From Amyelois transitella (Eukaryota > Arthropoda > Insecta > Lepidoptera > Pyralidae), in the NCBI RefSeq assembly GCF_032362555.1, contig NC_083529.1:7068001-7132000 (forward strand): a DNA stretch of 64,000 nucleotides, read 5' to 3'. The notes below the pieces were generated by a model. That model saw only the letters and a program-made list of their open reading frames with translations, did not search any database and was not told the origin of the DNA. The position numbers were made by a program, and so were the translations under genes. This document shows positions 22,312 through 33,260 of the stretch, piece after piece. Every line of letters begins with the position of its first letter. Position 1 is the first letter of the stretch.

Positions 22312-23310
22312 TTAATAAATTCCCGAGTCGGTGTCGAAACAATCTAACAAACCGCCCTCTAATTTCCGCCAAAATTCAAACTGTGTATAAAACTGCGTGC
22401 TGAGCGCTATATTATCTTTCGCCACACAAGGCGTCATTGTTTCCATATGAATGTTCTCGAATTCGGTGGAATGCTCCCTTCTCATCCCCACTTCACTGCC
22501 CAGAACACCAGTAACAAAAACATCTTCTAGTCTCAAATAAGGTTTGTCTAATGCTGCATCTAACATATCTCCCACTACATCGGTTGTCATCAAATATGCT
22601 GGTCCCATAGCGAAATCAGGTAATACTTTCCCAACGAAATGTTCAGCTACATCAAAGTCCTTCATATGCCAAGCCCAATTAACCACATCATTCTTCTGAA
22701 CCTTTCCCCAGATCGTTTTCATCGCGTTTTTCCGTGATGGCGTCTCAATAAAATCAATTAATATCGGTACATTTACATACACGTTATCATCAGTTTTGAG
22801 TATCTTCGGAACGTTAGGACAGTACGCGTCTACCCACTCCAGCATAGATAAAGTTTTTAGCGTAAGATTCAACTGAGAATCTTTAAATCTGCCAATAATT
22901 ATATCATTATATAACTTATCTTCCTCGTCGATTTGACCAATAAGATCATCGGATGGGGAACCAATGATAAACCCAGAAGAAATGTCGGAGCGGGATGCAT
23001 AATGTTTCCACGTTAAACGAATTTCATCTCTTGCTTTCCAATTTGATGGTTGCGATGCTATGAGGATCAATAACCGTAGTTTTGCTCCTAAAAATGGACA
23101 CAGTTCAGGATGCGGTCTTTCAAATCCAGAAACGTATATTTGACGAGTTAAAAGCGTGTTATTACCGACTTTGGACGATTGTCTTAGGATTGGAGTTAAA
23201 ATCCTTGGCAATCTTTGATGATTCAGAGGACTGTGTAATAAAATTGACAGTAAAAACAATAAGGTCACTAAAACAGTGACTTGGGTTTGCAAACACCAAA
23301 ATTGAACCAT
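22312..23310 (-). CDS. GT31 beta-1,3-galactosyltransferase-like protein, variant DxD
   Basis: Intronless, 332 aa, type II membrane topology: a hydrophobic segment at about residues 10-27, then a short stem and a lumenal Golgi catalytic domain. Family landmarks: ERPHPELCP (64-72), RDEIRLTW (94-101), LYNDIIIGRFKD (133-144), NLTLKTLSMLEW (148-159), GPAYLMTTD (236-244), EDVFVTG (262-268). The metal-binding motif that is DDD in the two paralogues (24332, 35593) reads DDN here (174-176), and the RTWG-type segment reads LTWKH. Both changes affect positions normally conserved in the family, so activity may be altered or lost although the frame is intact. Family members transfer Gal or GlcNAc in beta-1,3 linkage; the acceptor is unknown. 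Confidence 0.9.
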   Translation of the reverse strand: MVQFWCLQTQVTVLVTLLFLLSILLHSPLNHQRLPRILTPILRQSSKVGNNTLLTRQIYVSGFERPHPELCPFLGAKLRLLILIASQPSNWKARDEIRLTWKHYASRSDISSGFIIGSPSDDLIGQIDEEDKLYNDIIIGRFKDSQLNLTLKTLSMLEWVDAYCPNVPKILKTDDNVYVNVPILIDFIETPSRKNAMKTIWGKVQKNDVVNWAWHMKDFDVAEHFVGKVLPDFAMGPAYLMTTDVVGDMLDAALDKPYLRLEDVFVTGVLGSEVGMRREHSTEFENIHMETMTPCVAKDNIALSTQFYTQFEFWRKLEGGLLDCFDTDSGIY

Positions 23311-23478
23311 CTATCAGCCATAACAACGACAAACCGGACTTAAAATAATAAATCGCCAGCGAAATTGAATTTGATAAATAAAATACATCGTAAAATTTTG
23401 ATTGAGTCTAACAAACAAGCTAAGGAATTATTTTATACGTACTTCTTATCTTGGTGTACCGACGTAGTTCTATCAATG

Positions 23479-24151
23479 TAGGGTTGCCATCCGTCCGGGT
23501 TTCCCCGGATTTGTCCTAGTTTAGAGGGCATCCGGGGAGCGTCCGGGGAAGGATTCATTTGTAGACCGGGTTTTAAAAAATTGATAAGTAAAAAAAAAAT
23601 ATTATTTTGTTTTAAAATTTTAATACCCAATGTAACTTACATTGCTGTAGGTCTAAACTTTAAAAATGTTCTGATGTTGTTAATATTTAAGAAGACTGAA
23701 TTTAGTTTATATTCTGCTAAAATAGGTATATTTTGTTATATAAATGACTGCTGGTAAAAAGTAAAGCAGATAATAATAATAGAACTATAGCTAAAAGAGT
23801 TACCTCAAAAATTGCAATACTGAATACTAGAATGGTCTAATTAGGTATTTTGAAGATTTTAATTCATTAAATATATGTTTTTGATTAATATTTTAATAAG
23901 GTGTTGTTTTCTGATTTCAAGAATTAAATTAAAGCTGATTTATATAGACAATTTGTAACAAATTGTAATATGATTCTGTATTGTTAAAATAATGAATAAA
24001 TAAAAAAGGTGATTTATGACATTTTCAAATGTCTTTTATTGCATTGTACATGTTTAAAAAATCTTGTTGACATGTCCGGCTTTCGGACTCTAAAATCCGG
24101 GGTTTTCACGCGTCTTGTCCGGTTTTCCAAATTTAGGAGATGGCAACCCTA
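23479..24151. mobile_element. non-autonomous hAT element, 673 bp
   Basis: The ends are inverted repeats starting TAGGGTTGCCATC. The flanks carry an exact 8-bp duplication TATCAATG at 23471-23478 and 24152-24159, as expected for the hAT superfamily. Subterminal sequence on both sides is rich in CCGG and GTCCGG motifs. The interior is AT-rich with no transposase frame. It fills most of the space between two head-to-head GT31 genes. Confidence 0.92.
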
Positions 24152-24331
24152 TATCAATGAGGTACATAGCTAGATATTTTATTACTTAACTCAAAATTAA
24201 GGTAAGCCAGGCAAATTTTTATTGTGTCATGGGCATAACTAAGCTCTTCAACCAGCGAACCTTATTTAAAGTAGCAATTTTAACTGGAAACATTAATTTA
24301 AAAAACATTTCAGTCATACTGTATGAATTAA

Positions 24332-25333
24332 ATGACAGTTGTGGTGCGAATATTCGACATAATCATAGCGTTAACTCCAATCGTCTTTCTACTTCTGCTG
24401 CTTTGCGCTGTGTTAACGAAAGTACCACTGAAAAACCTGACAATATCAAAAAAGTCATATCCAGCTGATGATGAGAACTCTACTCAACCTATACTAACAA
24501 GAGAAGTGTACATTAGCGGCTATGAGAGACCACATCCAGAATTATGTCCGAATTTAGGTGCAAAATTGAGCCTGCTTATTCTTATACCATCATCACCTAT
24601 AAACCGTCTAGCAAGGAACGCTATTCGGAAGACTTGGGGACATTACGCTTTCCGGTCAGACATTTCGATAGCTTTTATCATCGGTACTTCTTTACAACAT
24701 CTGAAACGTGATATAGATGAAGAAGATGAGCTGTATGGTGATATAATTGTTGGAAGATTCATCGATACATATAAGAATCTTACGCTAAAGACGCTCTCAA
24801 TTCTTGAATGGATAGATGTCTACTGTCCAAAGGTACCAAAATTGCTCAAATGCGACGACGATATGTTTATAAATGTACCAAGATTGTTACAATTCATAAA
24901 AGTGCCGTCGAGGGTAAACGCGACAAAAACAATTTGGGGCAATGTCGTGAAGAAATCGCTACCAAACCGTTCGAAACGATCTAAATACTTCGTTTCACGT
25001 CTACAGTATCCCGACACGGTCTTCCCTGATTACATGACCGGCCCAGCGTACTTGCTGACGACTGATGTAACGAAAGACATTTTAGCTGCTGCTCCGAATG
25101 AGGTGTATTTGACAGTTGAAGATGTATTCGTGACTGGTTTAATCGCGAGTAAACTCGGGATAAAACGCCAGCATGCTCCAGAATTCTCAACAACCAAGAC
25201 TTTGCTTCCGTGCGCCGTTAAGAAACTGATATCCATTCATATGATGGCATATTATGAACAGTTTGATCTGTGGACGAATTTACTTGACGGGACGATGCAG
25301 TGTGCTGATAAAAATAATAATATGCTTAATTAA
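24332..25333 (+). CDS. GT31 beta-1,3-galactosyltransferase-like protein
   Basis: Intronless, 333 aa. An N-terminal anchor at about residues 8-29 is followed by a short stem and the catalytic domain: ERPHPELCP (65-73), RNAIRKTWGHYAFRSD, LYGDIIVGRF, NLTLKTLSILEW (149-160), KCDDDMFINVP with the canonical DDD at 175-177, GPAYLLTTD, EDVFVTG. All family motifs are intact, so it should be active in the Golgi lumen using a UDP-sugar and a divalent metal. It is closer to the 35593 gene in these motifs than to its neighbour at 22312. I chose the Met at 24332 because it places the anchor at the extreme N-terminus. Confidence 0.92.
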   Translation: MTVVVRIFDIIIALTPIVFLLLLLCAVLTKVPLKNLTISKKSYPADDENSTQPILTREVYISGYERPHPELCPNLGAKLSLLILIPSSPINRLARNAIRKTWGHYAFRSDISIAFIIGTSLQHLKRDIDEEDELYGDIIVGRFIDTYKNLTLKTLSILEWIDVYCPKVPKLLKCDDDMFINVPRLLQFIKVPSRVNATKTIWGNVVKKSLPNRSKRSKYFVSRLQYPDTVFPDYMTGPAYLLTTDVTKDILAAAPNEVYLTVEDVFVTGLIASKLGIKRQHAPEFSTTKTLLPCAVKKLISIHMMAYYEQFDLWTNLLDGTMQCADKNNNMLN

Positions 25334-28300
25334 AGGTGAAGTGCTGAAATGCGCAATTGCCTTTGTGGTGACATCTCAAACCTAACACGCCAACAACCAA
25401 TCACAGCAAAAGAATGTGACGCACTCAGCCAATAGTAACGAAGTGTCTAAATCGCGCAATCAACATTTCTCAGAGCTGCGGTTCTCCAGGTGTGATACCT
25501 AACCTGGCAGATCTTCCCTTTGGTGGTGGTCGAGCCCGAATCATCGCTCTCGCTACACAATCTTGCTATTGATATAATAAAACCATACGTATAATCAGTA
25601 TTGAAAAGACTGCAAGATCTTAATGATGGAATGCAGTTAATAAAGAATCTCAAGTTTCTTAAGCCTTGCCTTGACTGACTTTTACAATCTGCAAGAGAAT
25701 CAGCTAACTATTCCCTACAGACTGCTGAAATTCACAGAGGGCGCTCTAAGATAATAGACAAAATTGTTATTGTTATTAGAGCACCAACTTAGCTACTTTA
25801 AGGATTTTATATGTAAATGCGTCTGTAAAAACGCATTTACGAGAAAATGTTCTGTTTTAACACAAATAACAAGACAAAATAGATTTTATCTATATTATTA
25901 GAATATAATAAATAGTCATTTTCCGAATTCATAATCGATTTAAAATGGAATAAAAACATGTCTATTAATAAAAAAAACATATAAATAACGATTTCTTCGT
26001 AACAGTTGTGAATAAGCGGTAAGTGTGATTTGTACTTGGAATACAAAACTTATATAAATATAAATTTACGCATTGGAGATTTCATTTATTTTGCTGACGA
26101 GTAGATTTTTGTATTTAAACCTTGTACTAGTGAAATTATAATCCAATCTTTCAAATAAAATGTCAATATTTTTGAAATTAAGATTTGTTAATTGAATTTT
26201 TTTATCTGTGTAATTTGACATATGTATAGGTTATATTCGAATGCAATGTACTTAAATAATGTTTAAGAATAAATTAATTGAATTGAAATCTACTCACCGC
26301 CAATTCCTCTGAGCTTAAAAAAGTAGGAACCAATTTTTTTTTCTTTTTAAAATTTTAATGATGCCCTAAACGTGGCCTTAGGTCTTGACCATAACCTCCG
26401 TCTACCCCTAAGGGATAAAGATTATGGTTGTACCAGTCTTCATCCCTTATGGAGAAGACAGAGACAGAGACAATAAACTTGAAAGACTGAAAGGCAACGT
26501 TCAGCTGGATGGCTTAATGATGGAATTGAGATTCAGATTGGTAATGTTCTTCTTGGCATGACTATTGTCCCTCCAACAATAGTCAAATTTACCCACTATA
26601 ATATCCTGCCATCTTCTCACAGATAATATATTTAGAAGTATTGACGAAATAACGAAATGTTTATTTACCATTGGACAAAGGAACCCTGATAAATGAACAT
26701 AGGAACCTACTTAGATAAGCTCAAAATCTATAACAAAATTACATAGGTACAAATTTACATACAACAGTTAATTCTCTGTATGGCATAATTTGATCGCAGT
26801 TCTCAACACAACCTAGAAACATACTTATATGACATTTTATACAATAACATTGGCAACATGACGACGAAAAATTGTAAACAGAGTAATAAATTTAACAATA
26901 ATATTGTTCAGAAGTATGTGAGAGAATTGTAACCTCGAAATAGTTTTAAGTGTATCGTGATGTCTCTTTTAGAACCCTTGAGAATTCCAAGGCTTGACAG
27001 AGATAGCATGTATAAAAAGTTCGGCTTAAAAGTTCTTTTGAATATAATAAAAATAACTCCATCATTTGCCTAAATTATATATTGCAACGATTGCCCATAT
27101 CAGAGATAAAAATATGAGATTGGCATTTTAAAAATATAAAAATGCAAAAAGTTTTACTGATCTTAATTTACATACTTAATTTAAAACTTACATTAGAAAA
27201 TAATCTAAATACAAAATGTACATATATTTATATAAAAAAAAGAAAACATTCTTAGGGCTTAAAATAATGAGTAATTAAAATTTGACACGACGAAAATGCT
27301 TTTTGGAATGATTTTTCCTTGGCGTTAACATCTTCATAATATATTTAAAAAAAACAACTGTGTTTACATTTTTTCGCCAAAACATTCGTTTGATACATAT
27401 ACTATACAGCTAACGGTCACTGGATTTAAATATACAACATGCTAACTACAAATTTACTACAACAGTAAAATTTCTCTCCTAATTTATCAAATATCGACTA
27501 AGTACAGAAAATTCTTCAGATCCCAACATATGGTCAACTAAAAAGATCCATTTCAATATTTTTTTTCTTCGCAATAAAACTCTAAATAAAATTTGCATCT
27601 TGTAGTTTTGTGAACGCATATACTATTTATTAACTAAAGTATTCGGCAAAGAATTTATTCAAAGCAAAATAGAATATGAACTGAACAGTCTTCATTTAAA
27701 TAAACAAAGGAAAAAAAAGTATATCATAGGCAAGAGACTAAGAGTAACACAAAAAGAAAATAGATATAATATATTTATAATTAAAAAAATTTAAAACCTT
27801 AGAACTTGAGTATTTTTTTATGAACAAACAAATCTAAATGTTTTGATTGTCAATAAACAAAATAAAAAATGTTTTGTAAAATGTGATGTAGAGTAAGTAA
27901 TGAGAGTATTATTTAATTAAAATATCATCCACGCACAATAAATGACGTTATAATTTTATAGGTAAAAAAAATATCACAACAAATACATATACATAGAAAT
28001 AAATTACTACCTTCTTTTTTCCAAAATATAAATTCGACAATCACTTATTTTTAATTTTTTGATTCTAATGTACTAGAAAAAAACCGTACATTGAAGAAAT
28101 ATAAGGATCTTCTTAGTTAAGCTTCATAATATTAACAATTTAATAATAACACTAGCAAATTCGTTATAAATCTTAATTAAATTAATTAAAAATAAATAAG
28201 CTATTTTCTAACTCACAGGTTACAGGGGTGTCACACATAGTGTCATAAGTATATTTCCAGATATTTTAAACATTTGATTCACAGAATAATGAAAACCAAT

Positions 28301-28899
28301 CAATTTGGTCTGAATATCAAAAGATTATTCAAATAAACTTCTTAGGTGATACAAGATGCTAATATATTCATGTTACCATACAAATAGATTAATGTCTCGA
28401 TTTTTAACAATGACTATGAGATTGAGTAAGTAGGTAAACATTTACATTATAATCTCTATATACGTTAATTTCCTTGTACACATCTATATCCAATTTTCAT
28501 TGTTCTTCAATGTCTTGGCATTGTACGATGACTTTTTGCCATTGTCATTCCACACATTTCTAGAATAATACAATTTCTTTTATAAATTCCATATTCCAAT
28601 AAAAAAAAAATATGACAAAATATAAACGAATCAACGGAGTGTAAGAAGCTGTCGAAACTAACACGCTTGTTGTAAAAAATATTAAATCGATTATAACACA
28701 ATTATCATTATAATAATTATCCTTCCCTTTCTGGAGAAGATCATATATCCAGGGACATAAATCATTAATCATTTATTTGCTTCAATACATTACATTTTAG
28801 GCATAATTAGTTATTATAAGGATCTGGTTTTTCGCCTCAAAGGCATGAAAATATTCGTCAGAATGATGTAGACAGTCTGTTAGAATGATGATTCATGCC
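25334..28899. other. AT-rich stretch without a recognised gene
   Basis: At 25450-25570 lies a piece related to repeats at 16478 and 61885. A perfect 10-bp-arm hairpin is at 25813-25840. A decayed family A-like segment is at about 26340-26570. From 26600 to 28890 the sequence is AT-rich, nearly free of the common repeats and has no frame of note; it could be untranslated sequence of the upstream GT31 gene, but nothing in it proves that. Confidence 0.5.
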
Positions 28900-29017
28900 T
28901 ATAATAAAACAACGTTTCTATTGAAGGTAGTAGAACGACTAAATTTTTTATTGTAAACCAAAGTTATACATAGATGGCAGCACTCAATTTAAATTATTAG
29001 ATATTGACATTACATCA
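28900..29017 (-). repeat. 3' LTR of the Copia element
   Basis: 118 bp; on the minus strand it starts TGATGTAATGTC and ends TTTTATTATA. It contains an AATAAA signal. I see no difference from the 5' LTR. Confidence 0.95.
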
Positions 29018-29053
29018 CCACCACTATATCTAATAATTTACCAAAATAAAAAT

Positions 29054-32000
29054 TCAAACAATTTGTACCCCTAACTTATCTAAAAATTTATAATGTTTAA
29101 CAGAACATAAACTTTTGGTGAACAAATCTGCAGGCATTTCAGCCGTTGGTAAATACTTAACATTCACAATATTATTTGCTACACATTCTCTACAAAAATG
29201 ATATCTAATATCTATGTGTTTGGTTCTTTTGTGGAAAACTGGATTAACAGTCAACTTTTGTGCACTCTGGTTGTCATTAAAAATATCAATAGTATAATAT
29301 TTTTGTGTAATTTCATATAACAAATTTCTTAAGTAAACTGCTTCTTTGCAAGCTTCTGTGATTGCCATATATTCTGCTTCACTACTAGACAGCGCAACAG
29401 TTTTCTGTTTTTTTGTTTCCCATGATATAACACAGCCCGATAAAGTAAAACAAATTCCAGTGTATGATCTCCTATCAATTTCGTTCCCACCCCAATCAGA
29501 ATCTACAAAACCTTCTAATATTGAGCTTCCTTCAGCTGAATACTTCAGACCATAACTTCTAGTATATTTTAAATATCTCAATAATCGCTTTACATAGGCA
29601 CAATGCTCTTTGGAAAAACAGTTATTAAATTGACTTAAAAAGGCCACTGCAAATACAATATCAGGTCTCGTCAATACAGCCAAATACATTAAACTTCCTA
29701 TGATTTGCTGATATGGAAAATTATCTATACAATGTTCATTCTTAGATAAATTTAACTTGAGCTCCATTGGTGTCCTGACAGGTTTGCTTTGACTCATATT
29801 AAACTTATGCAACAGCTGATCAATATAATCTCTTTGACTTAAGGTCACTGTTTGCTCAGATTTATTAACATTTACATTAACTCCGAGACACTTTTTTATT
29901 TCTCCTAAGTCTTTAATTTTAAACTGACTAGCTAACATTTGCTTCAAATTTTTTGTCTCAGAAATATCATTTGAAAAAATAAAGAAATCGTCAACAAATA
30001 AAGTTACAATAGTTTTCAATTGATCTTGCATTTTTGTATACATACATGGTTCTATCTTTGATTGAGTATAATTCATGTTTAATAAACACTCATCTACTTT
30101 CTTATTCCATGCTCTTGAGGACTGTTTTAATCCATAAATGGCCTTTTTTAATTTAAGTACCTGACCATTCTTACATTTTTCAGAAAAACCTTTAGGTATT
30201 TGCATATAAATACTTTCCTCAAGAGTACCATTCAAAAATGCAGTTGTTACATCTAGATGTGTAGTACTTAAACCTAGTTTTACTGACAATGCAAAAAGTA
30301 ACCTCAAAGTGGTATGTCTCACTACCGGAGAAAAAGTTTCTGTAAAGTCCACACCTTCGATTTGCGAAAAACCTTTAGCTACTAATCGTGCACGAAAGCG
30401 AACTTTATTCTCAATATCATATTTTTTACGAAGCACCCACTTGCATTTTACAATTCTACCATCTTTTGGAGCTTCACTTAACTCCCACGCATCATTGTCT
30501 TTAAAACACTGTAACTCTTCCTGCATTGCCGACTGCCACTGCTCCCTCTCTGGTCCATTCAAGGCATCATGTACTGACAAGCCAGCCGCATCATCATATG
30601 TCTCACTGTCAACACACAGGTTAGAGAACCCAAATCTCTCTGGTGCCTTCCTTGTCCTTGTAGACCGCGATTGTTTGCTATTCTCTTGAACCTCTTCGAG
30701 TGTGCTGTCTGCATCCTCATAGTCGCTTGGAATATATGTCTCATCATCAGACTGCAAACTGTTTAAAAAACTTTCAGAGTCATTTTGAGTGGATGTTGAC
30801 ATACTCTTATGTTGCTCAGGCGAACTTTGGCTAGCTCTTGATTCGGGATCATCAGACTTATCTCTATCCCCCACTGAATCAACATTCTGAACTTGCACTT
30901 CAATGAGATGCTCAGGATTTGATTCCTTCTCGATGATGATCACGTCTCTACTGGTTGTTACAGTCTTTGTTTCTGGATTGTATACTCTGTATCCCTTTAT
31001 ATTATCTGGATATCCAATGAGAATACATTTCGAAGACTTCTTGTCCCATTTCTTCCTCTTTTCTTTTGCAACATGGACCATAACAGTGCTTCCAAAGATT
31101 CTTATATGACTTATATCAGGTTTAGAGCCAGTCCACAGCTCATATGGGGTTCTATTGTTTAATGCAGCTGCCACAATTCGATTCTGCAGATACACTGCAG
31201 TATTCGTGGCTTCAGCCCAGAACTCTTTTCCTAAAACGGCATCAAATAGTAGACATCTGGCTTTTTCTACTATTGTACGATTGAATCGTTCACATAATCC
31301 ATTTTGTTGAGGAGTGTATGGATTGGTCTTCTGATGTTTCACGCCAAAACTATTCAGGTAATCTTCAAATTCTTTACTGCAGAACTCCAGGCCATTATCA
31401 CTTCTTAATACTTTGATTGTTCTCTTTGTTTCATTTTCCACTTGAGCTTTAAAAATCTTGAAATACTTCAAAGCCTCATTCTTGTGTTTCAGAAAATAAA
31501 CAAATGTCATCCGACTATGATCGTCGACAAACAACAAGAAGTATCTTGAGCCACCTATAGACATATTCTCCATAGGTCCACATATATCCGTATGGACAAT
31601 ATCTAATATGTTACTGCTTCTCTGACCAGTGCTCTTGAATGGTAACCGAGATTGTTTACCTTCACAGCATGTTGAACAGGAAGATTTGCTAATGTCAACT
31701 TTTTCATCAAGTGACATACCTTGGACGGCGTTCTTCATCTGATTCAAATAATCTTTATTTACGTGTCCTAATCTGCGATGCCATGTTACTCCTGACACAA
31801 CTGATGCTGCTAAACTAACTTGTTTTAGCAGATTAACCTTATACACACCATTTACTAACGCTGCTGTGGCGACCAAATTATTATTTTTGTTGTAAACTGA
31901 GCAACCACTTTCGTTGAAAGAGATATTGTTACCATTCTTTATTAATTGGCTTACTGATAACAAGTTTGTTGTCAGACTTGGCACACATAATACGTTGCGT

Positions 32001-32989
32001 ACTTCAATGTCGTAATCATGATTTTCTGTTGTAGTCGTAATTTTCACATCTCCAGAACACAATATTGACACCTTTTCACTGTTAGCAACAATTATTTCTC
32101 TGTTTTGTTCATATTGTGCATTCATAACCCAACTTTCATTGGCTGTGAGGTGTACACTTGCGCCCGAGTCGATATACCATTCATCTTTGTTGAAGTTTCC
32201 ACTCAAAAAGACTGCGCTAAAAGCATTTGATTGCATTCTCTCCTTATTTTTCTGATTTGACGAGTTATTTTCGTTTTTACACTGATTTTTATAGTGGCCG
32301 ATTTGTTTACATCGATAGCATTTTATCTGTTTGACATTTGACATATCAGTGCTACCAACATTATTTTTTCTGGCCTTATACAAATTTGTGTTGTTTTTCT
32401 TTTTTGACTGAATAGCGAATGCACCGCTAACTTCACTCTCGTCATGACTTGCTAAATCCATATCCAACAGTTTTGTTTTGATGGAATCTGCCGTTATAGG
32501 AATGCCGGAATGCTCTATTGCCATGATCATAGGGGCAAATCGATCAGGCAATCCCGCTAATAGCAATGATCCTGTCCATAAATCGTTGATTTCAAAACCT
32601 GTTCCGCTGAGTTTCTGTGCTGTATCAATAATCTGCGTCACGTAAGACGTCATTGAACTGCAATTCTCTCGGCGAATCGAAATCAAATTCCTTAGTAGAC
32701 TTATCCTTCGTGAAAATCCACTGTCATCGAATAATTGTTTCAGCTTCTCCCACAATTCTTTGGATGATGAAACATTTTTCACGTGAACGTATAATGACGG
32801 GTCGATCGTCATAATCAATTTCGCTCTGGTTTTTTCGTCATCTGCGGTTTTAATTTCTTGATTTAATTCTGGCTTGATACAATGTTTCATGCCTTCAAGA
32901 ATTAAAAAATTCTCCGCCGCGAAACACCATTCACTGTAGTTATCGCGCCCCGTAAGCTTCGGCACGTTGACAAGATAGTTAGCAGACAT
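29054..32989 (-). CDS. Copia Gag-Pol polyprotein, uninterrupted
   Basis: The frame is open from 33067. I prefer the Met at 32989 (MSANYLVNVPKLTG), which matches the usual Copia Gag start and gives 1311 aa. Counting from the longer frame (1337 aa): Gag at about 27-240, a CCHC knuckle (CYRCKQIGHYKNQC, 250-263), aspartic protease DSGAS at 300-304, integrase zinc-binding H-H-C-C at about 430-475, an integrase core with D, D and E near DIVHTDICG, LRSDNGLEF and PQQNGLCERFN, reverse transcriptase from about residue 830 with FVDD at its active site (YVDD is common), and RNase H near the end (ALSSSEAEYMAI). No stop or frameshift is present, so it may be functional. The order protease, integrase, RT, RNase H defines Copia. 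Confidence 0.96.
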   Translation of the reverse strand: MSANYLVNVPKLTGRDNYSEWCFAAENFLILEGMKHCIKPELNQEIKTADDEKTRAKLIMTIDPSLYVHVKNVSSSKELWEKLKQLFDDSGFSRRISLLRNLISIRRENCSSMTSYVTQIIDTAQKLSGTGFEINDLWTGSLLLAGLPDRFAPMIMAIEHSGIPITADSIKTKLLDMDLASHDESEVSGAFAIQSKKKNNTNLYKARKNNVGSTDMSNVKQIKCYRCKQIGHYKNQCKNENNSSNQKNKERMQSNAFSAVFLSGNFNKDEWYIDSGASVHLTANESWVMNAQYEQNREIIVANSEKVSILCSGDVKITTTTENHDYDIEVRNVLCVPSLTTNLLSVSQLIKNGNNISFNESGCSVYNKNNNLVATAALVNGVYKVNLLKQVSLAASVVSGVTWHRRLGHVNKDYLNQMKNAVQGMSLDEKVDISKSSCSTCCEGKQSRLPFKSTGQRSSNILDIVHTDICGPMENMSIGGSRYFLLFVDDHSRMTFVYFLKHKNEALKYFKIFKAQVENETKRTIKVLRSDNGLEFCSKEFEDYLNSFGVKHQKTNPYTPQQNGLCERFNRTIVEKARCLLFDAVLGKEFWAEATNTAVYLQNRIVAAALNNRTPYELWTGSKPDISHIRIFGSTVMVHVAKEKRKKWDKKSSKCILIGYPDNIKGYRVYNPETKTVTTSRDVIIIEKESNPEHLIEVQVQNVDSVGDRDKSDDPESRASQSSPEQHKSMSTSTQNDSESFLNSLQSDDETYIPSDYEDADSTLEEVQENSKQSRSTRTRKAPERFGFSNLCVDSETYDDAAGLSVHDALNGPEREQWQSAMQEELQCFKDNDAWELSEAPKDGRIVKCKWVLRKKYDIENKVRFRARLVAKGFSQIEGVDFTETFSPVVRHTTLRLLFALSVKLGLSTTHLDVTTAFLNGTLEESIYMQIPKGFSEKCKNGQVLKLKKAIYGLKQSSRAWNKKVDECLLNMNYTQSKIEPCMYTKMQDQLKTIVTLFVDDFFIFSNDISETKNLKQMLASQFKIKDLGEIKKCLGVNVNVNKSEQTVTLSQRDYIDQLLHKFNMSQSKPVRTPMELKLNLSKNEHCIDNFPYQQIIGSLMYLAVLTRPDIVFAVAFLSQFNNCFSKEHCAYVKRLLRYLKYTRSYGLKYSAEGSSILEGFVDSDWGGNEIDRRSYTGICFTLSGCVISWETKKQKTVALSSSEAEYMAITEACKEAVYLRNLLYEITQKYYTIDIFNDNQSAQKLTVNPVFHKRTKHIDIRYHFCRECVANNIVNVKYLPTAEMPADLFTKSLCSVKHYKFLDKLGVQIV

Positions 32990-33137
32990 TTTTGCGATGC
33001 ACTTTATCTTGTACCCTGCGATGATACGGCAAAATAACAACAGTTTGTCACTATACAGTTCTATCACGTCCTTTTTACTGAATAATATTGCAAAACTACT
33101 ATTTTAACGCGAAATTATGAGCGTAAGGGCCATAACC

Positions 33138-33255
33138 TATAATAAAACAACGTTTCTATTGAAGGTAGTAGAACGACTAAATTTTTTATTGTAAACCAAA
33201 GTTATACATAGATGGCAGCACTCAATTTAAATTATTAGATATTGACATTACATCA
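33138..33255 (-). repeat. 5' LTR of the Copia element
   Basis: 118 bp, followed on the minus strand directly by the tRNA-like primer-binding site. The transcription start should lie within it; no promoter element could be assigned with confidence. Confidence 0.95.
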
Positions 33256-33260
33256 ATGCC

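Larger units (their letters stand above)
28900..33255 (-). mobile_element. complete Copia-superfamily LTR retrotransposon
   Basis: Two 118-bp LTRs (28900-29017 and 33138-33255) flank one long frame, and the element is bounded by the 5-bp target duplication ATGCC (28895-28899 and 33256-33260). Next to the 5' LTR the minus strand reads GGTTATGGCCCTTACGC (33137-33121), which resembles the primer site complementary to the 5' half of initiator tRNA-Met that copia uses. A purine-rich tract (GTGGTGG) adjoins the 3' LTR. The LTRs look identical by eye, which implies a recent insertion. The LTRs are much shorter than the 276 bp of Drosophila copia. Confidence 0.96.

Noticed and set aside
30309-30689. 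126-codon plus-strand frame inside the Copia element
   Set aside because: Antisense shadow of the polyprotein.
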